Shown here piece after piece: positions 19,841 to 30,659 of a stretch of DNA of 64,000 nucleotides; position 1 is the stretch's first letter; every line of letters begins with the position of its first letter. The notes beneath the pieces are model-generated. The model was given only the letters and a program-made list of their open reading frames with translations, ran no database searches and was not told where the DNA came from. The translations under genes were made by a program, and so were the position numbers. Source of the stretch: Fragilaria crotonensis (lineage: Eukaryota; Bacillariophyta; Fragilariophyceae; Fragilariales; Fragilariaceae); NCBI GenBank assembly GCA_022925895.1, contig JAKSYS010000225.1, forward strand, positions 1-64,000, given 5' to 3'.

Positions 19841-21001
19841 ATGTCCTCGACATGCAGTCCCTCGCTCCAATGCCCAATTTGCGCTGATGACATGTCCCTA
19901 TCCGTTGGTATTGCTTCAGGCAAGCGTCGATCACTTGGTTTGCCTTGTTGTGGTCAATTGATATGTCAGGAATGTCTCTATCGACACATTCAAACCATTT
20001 TTGACGAAGGCCGTTCGGGACTGGGTCGGTCCAAGTTGTCATGCCCCTTGGGGTGTGGAGAAGAATTGACGGACAAGGTGATACGAGCCACCATCGAGCG
20101 AGCACATGATACTATCTCTCAATGGTTTTGGCGTTCCGTTGGGAAACTGCTCCACTACTGGTCGATGTTGTTGGACGTTTCGTTCGCCTTGCAACAAGCA
20201 GCTGCTGTCTGTGTAGTGCGAGCTACCGTCGAACGTGCGAAAAGTACATTCTTCACTCAATTCTTTTGGGGTTCCGCCGTGAAATTGCTCGACGGTTTGT
20301 CGACGTTGTTGAGCTTTACGGGTGGCACACGACAAACGGCTCCTTTTTGGAGTTATTGGTCCAATTCGGCCCCGGTCTTGGCCGATTTCGAAAAGTACGA
20401 ACAGTGGAGTTTGGTGGTCGCATTGAGAGCAGAACCCACCATGTACTGCCCTGCGCCGGGATGTGATTATCAATGGATTACGAATGATGTCTACCGACAG
20501 GAGAAGCAAGCGCACGAAGCCAAGGGCGCCTTTTTATGGTACACACCACCGAAATTTGATGGAAGCGGCAATTTCAATTGGGTTGAACCTGAGTTTGCTA
20601 ATCTAGGCGCGACTGGAAATTTTGTGGAACCTGATCTCTCGGACGGTCGTCGCATGGTCTGCGCGAAATGCCTGACATGTTTCTGTGGTTTGTGTCGACG
20701 TCCTTGGGAATTCGGAACAGGCCGACGGCAGCGTTGTCATCGAGGAAAGACGTGTGAAAAGTATCGAAAGAGTATGCCTTTCGAGGATAGGGATTATGCC
20801 TATGTCGCACAATTGGCAAATGCACGATCCTGTCCTGGCTGTTCTATGCGGACGCAACGGACGGAGGGGTGCAATCACATGACTTGCCCCTGCGGATACG
20901 AGTGGTGCTATGTTTGTGAATGTCGGTGGAATCGAATGCACTATCCGTGTGTGGATCAAGGTCTTGGAGGCGATGCGACGGGGGCATGTGTGGTGTCGTG
21001 A
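19841..21001 (+). CDS. RBR-type (RING-IBR-RING) E3 ubiquitin ligase, copy A
   Basis: Single exon, 386 aa. RING1 starts at about residue 11 (CPICADDM ... CGQLICQECLYRH ... CPLGCGEEL). An IBR-like zinc region follows (YCPAPGCDYQW ... CAKCLTCFCGLCRRPW ... CHRGKTC), then RING2 (CPGCSMRTQRTEGCNHMTCPCGYEWCYVC). The GCNHM segment is the conserved RING2 core, and its Cys is the expected ubiquitin-accepting residue of RBR ligases. Between RING1 and IBR are two 47-residue tandem units, each beginning with an RAT(I/V)ER(A) pattern; copy B has one. The spacing between RING1 and IBR is longer than usual and contains hydrophobic, possibly membrane-associated helices. ATG 19841 follows a leader shared with copy B. 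Confidence 0.9.
   Translation: MSSTCSPSLQCPICADDMSLSVGIASGKRRSLGLPCCGQLICQECLYRHIQTIFDEGRSGLGRSKLSCPLGCGEELTDKVIRATIERAHDTISQWFWRSVGKLLHYWSMLLDVSFALQQAAAVCVVRATVERAKSTFFTQFFWGSAVKLLDGLSTLLSFTGGTRQTAPFWSYWSNSAPVLADFEKYEQWSLVVALRAEPTMYCPAPGCDYQWITNDVYRQEKQAHEAKGAFLWYTPPKFDGSGNFNWVEPEFANLGATGNFVEPDLSDGRRMVCAKCLTCFCGLCRRPWEFGTGRRQRCHRGKTCEKYRKSMPFEDRDYAYVAQLANARSCPGCSMRTQRTEGCNHMTCPCGYEWCYVCECRWNRMHYPCVDQGLGGDATGACVVS
20083..20365 (+). repeat. Two 47-residue tandem units inside RBR copy A
   Basis: Coding units of about 141 bp each, beginning near ATACGAGCCACC and GTGCGAGCTACC. They are diverged at DNA level but similar in protein (ATIERAHDTISQWFWRSVGKLL versus ATVERAKSTFFTQFFWGSAVKLL, shortened here). 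The length difference between the two paralogues (386 versus 339 aa) is exactly 47. Confidence 0.75.
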
Positions 21002-23440
21002 AAAACAAACTTTCACTACAATCGGAGCGAGTGTTGCACTCCGTACATTTTGTTAAATAGAAACAACTTATTTCATCGTGGCATAGAATTCCATAGCAGG
21101 ATTTAACGCGGAGGATTTGCTGAGTTACTGTATCTTTTTATCTTGCACCTTGTTGATGACAACTGGATTCGCCTCCACGCACAGCACGGATCTGTCTGGG
21201 CATGAAGTACACTGCACTACTACTAGCTGCTGTTGTATGCCATAAGGAGAGATAACAAAATCATGCATTTTGTTGCCAATTCACAACAGTATATTGTACT
21301 CGATATTGTAGCATGAGGACAATGGCTTACTATCACGTAACTCGAGCTTCGCACTATCTCTAGTAGCAACATGTAGCAACTCCGTGTTTCTTAATTACAA
21401 TATCATTCATGTATTCGTCTCTGTTTGCTATATCACGCTTTTGTTACCTGCCTTGTTGGTTCTCCAGAGACAGGATGATACACCATTGCTTTCAGAACAT
21501 CATAAATGATGAACTCTCACCTGTCACACCATGAGATGCTTATCCATCTAATGTCTTTATCTCCCTGTTTGAATGTGTTTATCACTTATTCATCATCATG
21601 CTTCAACTCTGGTCATGATTCTCCTAGGGCTCCACTTTCTTCCAACTTAAGGTCCATTTCCATTACGACGGTTTACGGAATTCAATCAAATCTGAGCAGA
21701 ACAGTATTCTATACACAATGCCATACACAGTACTGTTGTAGAAAGATACTTAATCCTTCACATCATTGTTGTGATCAATGATCCCTCAAGGTTGACATCA
21801 TGGCAAAGAATGCTTGACAAATATTTAGTAATAATTTAATAGATGAAAAAGTATGAGTGCTCATTTTTACTCATTCATTTTTTATAATTACATTACTAAA
21901 ATAGACAAGTTCCGCAAATGGAACATGTCTCTGGAGAATCCTCAAATTTGATGAAGTTACTGGTACATCTGTGAATTCATTTTGTTTTGGATGTCTAGAT
22001 TGTTGTCTTGATAACTTTGCTTCCTTTGTTTCAATATCATATTCATTTGTCACCAACAACACAAGAAAAACCTTCTTCATTAAAAGCGTTGTGGACAAAC
22101 TTAGAAATGTAGAATGAATGAACTAAATTTTACAGATCAAAATTGAATTCATTTTCATGCATTCCCTGAACATTGACACAGGTTCATGCAAGAACTCCTG
22201 CCAGTCTCTACAGCTTGCTTGTGCACCATTCGAAAAATTGCTTAACAACAAGGAATGTGCTTTTGATCTCTATAGGGTCATGACATCCTCACCACATTCT
22301 CATTGCCGTTCATATTTTTCCACCAATGATGCTGGTTCCACAACCTTAAAGTCACCACATCCAACATCCAACTCATCAACAGCCATTGATACCATACTAG
22401 TAGCATCCTCCTGCCTTCTATTTAGAATCAGTGCATCTCTAGCTAGGCAGCACCTCTGCTGATCCATCTCCTCAGCATACTTATTATGACATGCACACAC
22501 TCTTCTCAAAATAATGTTGAGAATTTTGTTCAAGGCCTCCTGCCATCCTCAAAGATTTCTTGCTTCAGAGATTGATAGCCCAACTCCAAAGTGTTAGAGT
22601 TACAATTCAATACCTCAGAGGCAACTGCACAGGCAATGGAGAATCCGGATGGGCCAAACAAATGATTCAAATGCTGGTCACCCTTCCTATAGTGCTTTTC
22701 CACAGCAAACTGATTGTTGCTGCTGTTGTTCAACAAAGTATTGATGAAGAAGAAAATTTCAAAGATGCTTGAAGTTTAGTTATTCCATCCTGGATCATTC
22801 TTCTTGTTATGTTCATCTGCTGTAAGTTGTAACTGGCTCATTATTACTTGAACTTTCTCCTCCCTGACTCTTTGTCGATGATTGGCGTCGTGGGAGGGCG
22901 GATGACTACATTTTGTTGGTCTTGTTTGCTACTTGTACCGTGATCCATTCTTACCTCATCTACGACTTGTACTGTAGCGCTACTCTACTAGTAGAGTAGA
23001 CAAACTGTTGTATTCGAGTCTCGATACTGTATACCAGTACCGGTATTCTGTGGATACCAGGTACTGGAAGTGCCAGGTACCGTGTACGTCCTTACCGCCT
23101 TCGCACCCCTCGCCGAAAGCGGAGAACTGTTCCGTCGTGAAAACTGGATCGTGTCTCTTGTCACCAGAACTTGTACTAGCCGTATGGCACAACTACAAAG
23201 CGTATCGTAGTGTCTTCGTGATTCGCTCGTTGCATGTACATGTATCCTCACCTCCATGATCATTGATGATATTCATCACATTCATTCTGACCTGTTGGAT
23301 CTGTGTGTTATGTCTTATCGCCTCCGCAAGCAAACAAAGGTGCCGTGACTGATAGTCTAGAGGCCCCAGTTTATCATTCCACCAATCGGAAAGATCCTAG
23401 CACTTATACTCATTATTCATTTCGCCCTCGGGATTCAGCG
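21002..23440. other. Spacer between RBR paralogues, AT-rich and gene-poor
   Basis: No supported gene. About 21480-22560 is AT-rich with only short broken frames and looks like decayed inserted DNA. About 22530-22900 resembles 19030-19350, and 23270-23440 resembles 19650-19840, so these are flanks of the tandem duplication. GTAC-rich DNA lies at 22920-23090, next to the flanks. Confidence 0.5.
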
Positions 23441-24460
23441 ATGACATCGACATGCAGTCCCTCGCTCCAATGCCCAATTTGCGCTGATGACATGTCCCTA
23501 TCCGTTGGTATTGCTTCAGGCAAGCGTCGATCACTTGGTTTGCCTTGTTGTGGTCAATTGATATGTCAGGAATGTCTCTATCGACACATTCAAACTATTT
23601 TTGACGAAGGCCGTTCAGGACTGGGTCGGTCCAAGTTGTCATGCCCCTTGGGATGTGGAGAAGAATTGACCGACAAAGTCGTGCGAGCTTCCATTGAAGG
23701 TGCTCATGGTACAATCACGCAATGGTTTTGGCGTTCTGTTGGGGAAATGCTCCGCTATTTGACGACGGTGGACGCGTCGTGCGGCTTGCAACAAGCGGCT
23801 CCTTTTTGGCATTATTGGTCCAATTCGGCCCCGGTCCTGGCCGATTTCGAAAAGTACGAACAGTGGAGTTTGGTGGTCGCATTGAGAGCAGAACCCACCA
23901 TGTACTGCCCTGCACCGGGATGTGATTATCAATGGATTACGAATGATGTCTACCGACAGGAGAAGCAAGCGCACGAAGCCAAGGGCGCCTTTTTATGGTA
24001 CACACCGCCGAAATCTGATCGTGGTGGCAATTTCAATTGGGTTGAACCTGAGTTTGCCAATCTAGGCGCGACTGGAAATTTTGTGGAACCCGATCTCTCG
24101 GACGGTCGTCGCATGGTCTGCGCGAAATGCCTGACATGTTTCTGTGGTCTGTGTCGTCGTCCTTGGGAATTTGGAACAGGCCGACGGCAGCGTTGTCATC
24201 GAGGAAAGACGTGTGAAAAGTATCGAAAGAGTGTGCCTTTTGATGATGGTGATTATGTCTATGTCGCACAATTGGCAAATGCAAGATCCTGTCCTGGCTG
24301 TTCTATGCGGACGCAACGGACGGAGGGGTGCAATCACATGACTTGCCCCTGCGGATACGAGTGGTGCTATGTTTGTGAATGTCGGTGGAATCGAATGCAC
24401 TATCCGTGTGTGGATCAAGGTCTTGGAGGTGATGCGACGGGGGCATGTGTGGTGTCGTGA
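23441..24460 (+). CDS. RBR-type (RING-IBR-RING) E3 ubiquitin ligase, copy B
   Basis: Single exon, 339 aa, paralogue of the gene at 19841. RING1, IBR and RING2 residues are all kept, including GCNHM in RING2. The open frame extends upstream to 23303 through sequence that is non-coding leader in copy A, so the ATG at 23441 matching copy A is chosen. The first about 200 and last about 650 bases are almost identical to copy A, while the segment between RING1 and IBR (23670-23810) is much more diverged and carries one 47-residue unit rather than two. Post-stop sequence is also shared for about 100 bases (GTGAAAAACAAACTTTCAC). Confidence 0.9.
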   Translation: MTSTCSPSLQCPICADDMSLSVGIASGKRRSLGLPCCGQLICQECLYRHIQTIFDEGRSGLGRSKLSCPLGCGEELTDKVVRASIEGAHGTITQWFWRSVGEMLRYLTTVDASCGLQQAAPFWHYWSNSAPVLADFEKYEQWSLVVALRAEPTMYCPAPGCDYQWITNDVYRQEKQAHEAKGAFLWYTPPKSDRGGNFNWVEPEFANLGATGNFVEPDLSDGRRMVCAKCLTCFCGLCRRPWEFGTGRRQRCHRGKTCEKYRKSVPFDDGDYVYVAQLANARSCPGCSMRTQRTEGCNHMTCPCGYEWCYVCECRWNRMHYPCVDQGLGGDATGACVVS

Positions 24461-24993
24461 AAAACAAACTTTCACCACAATCGGAGCCAGTGTTGCTGTA
24501 CTCCATACGTTTTGTTAAATAGAAACAAGTTATTCACCGTGGTAGAGAATCCCATCAGCAGGACTTTATGCGGATAATCTGATTAGCTGCCTTCCGATCT
24601 TGCAAATACGTTCGTTTGTGGATGATACCTGGATTCACCTCGTCGTCGGTACCGAAGGGGGGGGGGGGTACATCGTACTTCATTACTACTATTCATTATG
24701 CTGTGTATTAAGCATTCTCAAACACTCCAACTACGGGAATTCCTGTATGATGGGTAGGAATATAATTATATATATACAGTATAAATAGGTTTTTTTAAGA
24801 GCTCCAAGAAAATACTCCGTACCAGCTAACTACTGGTGATTTGCCTACCGGTAGTATCTCAAATCTAAACGCTGCGCAAGTCCATCCGCGCTATCACGGG
24901 GGCAATGAACCCGTTCATGCAATGAAACAACGAGCGCGACGACCCTTGATTAGTAACCTTACGACCTAAAATCACATCTTTAACAACAACGAG
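24461..24993. other. Intergenic with 12-base G run
   Basis: No gene is seen. It contains a homopolymer of 12 G at 24657-24668 and an A/T-rich TATATATA stretch near 24768. The last 80 bases lead into the BTB gene. Confidence 0.6.
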
Positions 24994-26511
24994 ATGGCAA
25001 CAAATCGATCGGATAGCGTCCTGCATATCAACAACAACAGTAACAACAACAATAACGACGACAGTAACATTGCAGTCGGTATGCATGCTGCTGGTGAGGA
25101 TTCGGACGAAGATTACAAATCTGTCAACAACGACGAAAATCTCGATTGCGCCTTGTCCTCGACGCAAAATGACTTTACCCACGACGGTGACGACGCGACC
25201 AGCAATCGTACGTTGGTAGCAGATTTGTTGGCACACTTGGCCGATGAAGATCTCTCCGACGTTATTCTTAAAGGAACCGATGGCCGAACTGTTGTTGCCA
25301 TCCGATCGATATTGGCCATGCGATCACGATTCTTCAAGTCACTTTTGTTTGGAGAATTTTCAGAAAGTACCATGGCGACTGTACCATTGGGATATTCCTC
25401 CCTCGTGTTGCGAGCCGTCGTGGAGTATTGCTATACAGATGAAATTAAAACCACGTTTGAGAACCTAACGTTTGAGGAGACTGCTCGAAGTATGGTGGGA
25501 TTGGTGGCAGCGGGCAACTACTTTGAACTTGGAGGATTGCTAGGCCGTGCTTACCGTTTGACATGTCTCATGATGGATGAGTATCCAGCCTTGGCGTGTT
25601 CGGTTCTCGATGAAGCCATATCAGGAGAAAACAAGGGAACTCATACCGATGAGTTGAGTCGTGTGGCACTAGGTATTATTCGGCTTCGAACCGAATCTGC
25701 GTTGATGCCGCGCGACCTCTACGGATCAGGCGTCGATTCCCTAGGAGAAGCCGCCATGGAGCTTGTCATGTCTGATGAAAAGATCCAGACGAATGAATTG
25801 AAGCTATTTTGCTGTCTCAAGAAGTGGTCAGAACATGTACCGGATGGTCAGAACGCTGATGAAGTGAGCAAGCATAGGCGTCAAGTTGCTAGTGAGCTTG
25901 CATGTCACATTGACTTTGCCAAAGTTGCTCCTTCCGACCTTTCAACAATTGTTGCCGATTCAGGGATAGTGCCGTTGGAGTTGATGTGTTTGGCCTACAA
26001 GACGCAAGCACTCGAAGCCGAGCGCAAGGGGGTGGTGTTTGATCGAATGCGAGCGGTGGAGCATGCTACTAACGGCCGCGTCATGGTTCAAGGAGCTGGT
26101 TTGTCGGCTGTGAATGGAACTTACAAATCGTTGCCAACAAAACATACCCAGCTTCAGCAGTACTCGAGGAAGGGCGTCCTTCCAGAGTTTGGAGCTGGCG
26201 TATTTGTTCTTCATACGCTGACGATGCAAGACGACACCAAGAAGTGGCTCCTCTCGTTTCAATACAAGCACGAAACAAGTGTGGATCTTTACTCGGCTCC
26301 AGTGCTGTTTGATGAAATCATTCCGCCCATGCAAAAGTGGGTTCCATGCTCCAGTGCTCACGAGAGGCTCCGACGAATCGCGAGTCGGAACAAGCTAAGC
26401 CAGAGAAAGGAAAAGAAAAACCACGCCAGCTTTGTCTCTGGCGAATCCGAAGATTATGGCGATCCACCACCAATATGTATTTGGCTGCCGGATGATCCAT
26501 CGGATCGGTAG
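24994..26511 (+). CDS. BTB/POZ-BACK domain protein
   Basis: Single exon, 505 aa. An Asn-rich, acidic N-terminus precedes a BTB domain (about 75-175: LADEDLSDVILKGTDG ... IRSILAMRSRFFKSLLFGEFSES ... VVEYCYTDEI) and a BACK-like helical region (about 250-330, MELVMSDEKIQTNELKLFCCLKKW). The C-terminal part begins NGRVMVQGAGLSAVNGTYK and looks like a small beta-rich fold found in protist BTB proteins. BTB-BACK proteins commonly act as substrate adaptors for Cullin-3 ubiquitin ligases. Kelch repeats are absent, so the C-terminal domain would be the substrate-binding part by inference. The start ATG sits in a good context (acgagATGg). Confidence 0.87.
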   Translation: MATNRSDSVLHINNNSNNNNNDDSNIAVGMHAAGEDSDEDYKSVNNDENLDCALSSTQNDFTHDGDDATSNRTLVADLLAHLADEDLSDVILKGTDGRTVVAIRSILAMRSRFFKSLLFGEFSESTMATVPLGYSSLVLRAVVEYCYTDEIKTTFENLTFEETARSMVGLVAAGNYFELGGLLGRAYRLTCLMMDEYPALACSVLDEAISGENKGTHTDELSRVALGIIRLRTESALMPRDLYGSGVDSLGEAAMELVMSDEKIQTNELKLFCCLKKWSEHVPDGQNADEVSKHRRQVASELACHIDFAKVAPSDLSTIVADSGIVPLELMCLAYKTQALEAERKGVVFDRMRAVEHATNGRVMVQGAGLSAVNGTYKSLPTKHTQLQQYSRKGVLPEFGAGVFVLHTLTMQDDTKKWLLSFQYKHETSVDLYSAPVLFDEIIPPMQKWVPCSSAHERLRRIASRNKLSQRKEKKNHASFVSGESEDYGDPPPICIWLPDDPSDR

Positions 26512-27371
26512 GTGCGACGTCACTAACTTGGAACGTCGAAGGCATGGGACTGAGGCAGCCGCTGTCCTTCGAATGCTGTTCCATACCGCGTGCCTCGAAA
26601 ACTAGATCTGCGATCACCAATTGGAGCAATCAAAGCGGAGCATCTAGTTAGCGTAGGCTATTGTATCACGTCCCCAACCAAGACGGGGTCAGGTATTGAT
26701 GATTGAATCATAACAAAGTGGCTCGCCCCCTGATTTACCATCAGGGAGATCCTTCTTACCTCTACGATTACAAAAGTTGGTGAACATCAAAGGATATTTC
26801 GCGCCAGGATCCATCGATGAAAAACGTGGGTGATTAAGCACCATCTGTGTACCGTGGTACTACTACTCGAACACGCGGTGTCAAGCGCTGCTTCTCAGGG
26901 CTCCATGGACTCAGGGTACCAAAGTCCTTCATTAGCAGTTCCTATGTACGAACTCGTGGACGGTAGGCTTCGACACTGAAAACGCAGTTATGTCATCATC
27001 AGTTTCCGGACTCTGGACTCCGGAAATCACATGGCGGTCACAACATAAAGCTGATAGCACTTGCGCACATGCAATACACGGGACTGCACCAACTTTCCGT
27101 CGTACTGTACCACTGTCGTTAGGACTGGCGTACTGGAGTATGGATTTCTAGAAGTGTGCAGACACAGTATCACTCCCTACAGGGGATTGCTCCATCTTGA
27201 ACACTTGAAGTGACCCCAGGGAATTCTGTGGAACACGACATGTATACAAGATATGTGTCAACTCGAATTTAAGCAGATATCCAGATATTTCTTGAAGGCT
27301 TCACTAATGGCGACCATCGTCGAGTTTGATTGCGCGCATTTTGAGTCTTCCCACCTTCCAACAGCAGCACC
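26512..27371. other. Intergenic, nothing recognised
   Basis: 860 bases without a supported gene or repeat. Composition is ordinary, with a few GTAC words. Confidence 0.5.
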
Positions 27372-28055
27372 ATGATCTCCGCCCTGATAGCTTTGGAAAA
27401 GCCGTTGGCCTACATTGGGTTTACTACAGCAGTCACCACAGTCGCCTGGAAGACCGTAGGACTTGGCTTCATCCCTGGGTTCGATGCCATCTGGGGTGGT
27501 CCTCGATACCCTCGCCGCAACGGAAGTGAATGGGACCTTTTCTACCTAATCATTTATGGGGGGATCGGGGTCGTGGGTCAGTGGGCGGGCTTGGAAATGA
27601 GTACCGATGCATCGAACCGTGTCACCAACAAGAAAACTATACGTCGCGCCAAGATGTTGGGCTTCTTCCATGTGGTTATTGGGATTCATCATGTGATGTG
27701 GGCGTTGTTCAAGAACTGGGGTAGACTCGATTTGGACCGATTCAATATTCCCCACGGAAACCTGTTGGGTGGTCTTGGTTTTGCAATCACGGCATACCAC
27801 GGATTGAGACTCCTGACCACATCGGAATCCGATCCCTTTGAGCAAATTGTGCGTCACAAGTCTCTGGTGGATGCTTCTTCTCTGCTTTCTCTGATTCCCA
27901 TGGTTGCATTTTTGCCTGCGCAGTGGATGGACTACAGCAACTTCAAATTTGAACAGTGCACATGGATCGCTGTTTTGACAGTTCCTCTCGTCATGTTCGC
28001 TGCTGACTTTGCAAGTGAAGCGATCAGCGCGCGAAAGAAGTCGAAGCGGGAATAA
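27372..28055 (+). CDS. Multi-pass membrane protein of unknown function
   Basis: Single exon, 227 aa, starting at ATG 27372 (caccATGatc). About six hydrophobic segments are visible (about 10-32, 54-75, 94-115, 130-150, 168-188, 197-220). The loop between the third and fourth contains conserved-looking aromatic and charged residues (ALFKNWGRLDLDRFNIPHGN). His and Trp lie in or near the membrane segments (GIHHVMWALF). The tail is basic (ARKKSKRE), suggesting a cytosolic C-terminus. I do not recognise a named family. Confidence 0.8.
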   Translation: MISALIALEKPLAYIGFTTAVTTVAWKTVGLGFIPGFDAIWGGPRYPRRNGSEWDLFYLIIYGGIGVVGQWAGLEMSTDASNRVTNKKTIRRAKMLGFFHVVIGIHHVMWALFKNWGRLDLDRFNIPHGNLLGGLGFAITAYHGLRLLTTSESDPFEQIVRHKSLVDASSLLSLIPMVAFLPAQWMDYSNFKFEQCTWIAVLTVPLVMFAADFASEAISARKKSKRE

Positions 28056-29129
28056 AAGCACGTGAGGAAAGCTGATTAGGAGTATTAGGTAGGATGTTCA
28101 TCCTTCCCTTATCGTCTTTGTGACGGACACTGGGAAACCGAAACCTTGACCGGTAGTCCTTCATGTACATATCTCTACATGCAACGTATCTCTGGTCCTG
28201 CAATACATGAAACGCCAAGGCACCAAATAAACGAGATCTGGAATTTTGACTTTCCTGGCAAACAATTGTTGTGACATGTAGCATGTAGACACGTCGAGTT
28301 TTGGAGGTGACCAATATTCACCCGCGAGCCGCGAGTTCAGTATTCAGAGCTTTGCCGTCCCATACTCGAACTGTTCGTGTACTGGTATTGTACCTTCCGG
28401 TAGAACTCGGAGTACTCCGAATGCTGAGCGTAGCGACAGTGCTACAGTACCATTTTACTGTACTTAGACGACACTAGTAGAATTTCTTTAGTAGAGCACC
28501 AGATACGGATTACCGATGTACCATGTATACATACTCTCAGTACAGTAAAAGGGTTTCCAAACAAAAAAAGGAGCCAAGCTTCCAAGGGCGCATAATGCAT
28601 AATCAATTAATTATGGGTTCGTCAAACTCCAACCGGGCTTCCATACAAACAAATGCATAGTTAAGATTCAAGCATCCAAGTTCTCAACTGCCAGTGTTTC
28701 GTCTAAAGGTATGATACTGTAGCCGTGAGCAATGAGTACAAGTAAATAGTACATAGTACTATGCACCGTTTTCCTATGATTAGATACACAGTCAGTACTC
28801 TGGTGGTACAACGATGATGACAATGACCTCCAACAGGAGGACAAGAAGGAGAGCACAGCACTCACTTGACTGGTAACATTCAGCATCAATATCAAACATG
28901 GTCGCAAATTTCGCAGCTGTCCTTGCTGATGTGAGAGTTTGGTACACTTGCAAAGAAGATGGATGAGAAATAAGCGATCAGCCCCAAGATAGCAATTTTG
29001 ACGATGCACATGAAGGTTAGTTCAAAACATTTATAAAGAGATTGTAAGATGTACTTTTGAAGGGCATGTTAAATGACTAATTCAACTTTTAAATTCTTCC
29101 TGCTTTGCTTCATCTATATATCAGCCAAT
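28056..29129. other. Intergenic, GTAC-rich, then transition to repeat-rich DNA
   Basis: No gene. GTAC words are dense at 28370-28560. From about 28600 the sequence becomes AT-richer and leads into the decayed transposon block. Confidence 0.5.
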
Positions 29130-30265
29130 GCTGCATGTGGCAATAAAGGCACTTCAAGATTCTATTGGAACGAACAAATCTCACCAGATGTCCAACTTGC
29201 TTGTGCCTTGTGCCTGTTTGCAGCTGGGTTTCATATGATATTCTGACTAGCCCTATGGTATGAGTCACACTGACACAATCAACAGTTACTGGTATGTTGT
29301 GGATCCCATCATCAGGCAGCTCCTCAGCTTTGTACTTGTGTATCCAGCAGACAATCACGACCAACAAAGATCCATAGCTAAGGGCTTTGATGCCATTTCT
29401 GGCTGGTGGTGCTGGCTTCAAGTGCTAAGCTGAGGCTATAGATGGAATACTTACGTGGATACATTCTCATAAGCCATCCCCAACAGATTGTGAAAGCACT
29501 GGGTGTTGCTCAGGGAAATTCTTGGGTGCATGCAAGAAAGAAGAAGTTTGGGTTGAACTGTCAAACAGTACATGATGCTGTGCAGCAGGCCCGGATTCTG
29601 GACATATCAATCCAATACCCAGGGTCAATATCAGATTGTCTTGCACTTGAAGGAATAACACTGCTCCAGCAGTTAGTAGAACAGGGCATTTTGGATCTAA
29701 GATGATACTAATGGCTCTACGGTAACAACGCATACATGAACAAACCCCACATGGCGACGCCATACACAGCCGTTTCCGGCAATACTGAAAGAGATGCATA
29801 CAACTTTATCATTTACTCATCTATGTGCATTCGGAATGCTAACACATTCGTGGGCAGTCTTACAAAGTGCAATACCGATGAATGTCTCGGTAAAAAGGTC
29901 TGTTGCACTATTGCTTGCTGTTGCAAAGCTTCCCAATCACTGCGTTGATAATGAAGAAAACCACAGCAACATTCTTGTCTACAGCACTGCCGCAGACAAG
30001 TGGCAAAATGAAGTGAATGCTGGTGATGTCTCATTGGTGGTAACACAGCATTCGGTGTCAAGCTAGCTATGATGTTACGCACCCCTTGCCAGTTGCTTGA
30101 CGGAAGTCACAATTATGATGACATTGTCTTGAACGAGCACTACAACAGACAGCAAGGGTACATTTACATCAGTGAAACTAGCGGAATGGCACATCCACGA
30201 CACCAATTGCACTCCGTTGTTGCTTCTGTTAGTCTCACTCAACCAATGGCACAGTGCTCCTGCTA
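29130..30265 (+). mobile_element. Decayed PIF/Harbinger-type DNA transposon (DDE_Tnp_4-like transposase remnant)
   Basis: Pieces of one transposase can be followed left to right in changing frames: SPDVQLACAL; YGMSHTDTINSYWYVVD; YPADNHDQQRSIAKGFDAISG; RKKKFGLNCQTVHD; ILDISIQYPGSISDCLALEG; YGNNAYMNKPHMATPY; DAYNF; FGMLTHSWAVLQSAIPMNVSVKRSVALLLAVAKL; DNEEN. The spacing of the first Asp (DISIQYPGS) and the changed second (GNNAY for the usual GDNAY), followed by the R(I)xxxE..FG block, matches DDE_Tnp_4 transposases of PIF/Harbinger elements. There are at least five frame changes plus stops, so it is inactive. The second catalytic Asp reads Asn. Terminal inverted repeats were not found, so the ends are only those of the recognisable coding remnant. 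Confidence 0.82.
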
Positions 30266-30659
30266 GATGTTAATTGGAATAACAACTGGCGTATTTCTCG
30301 GTGTGCTGTCACCACCAACCATGCAAAAATGGGCGACAGGATACAGCAGGACTCCGAGGATTTGGCGTATAACAGACATACATATTCAGTATTTATTTCT
30401 GTCGTGTTATTGTAATTGTCCCTTGTGCACCAAATCTATCTTACATCCGAGAACATGCCATCCTCACCATGTCCCTCACCCTGCAAGATCTTCATGATAC
30501 TTGAAAATGCTTGACAAGAAGGCAAGGAACGGAAGAAGAAGGTCATTCCGTATGTGTGTATTGCAACAAAAGAATTCATTGCCAATTCAACGCAGCTTTG
30601 ACCATGATTTGATATAAAAGTGGACCGTATATGGCGGTCTAACACAATTACGGTTCATC

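Noticed and set aside
23303-23440. 46-residue N-terminal extension of RBR copy B
   Set aside because: The matching region of copy A is interrupted and non-coding, so the shared ATG at 23441 is preferred.
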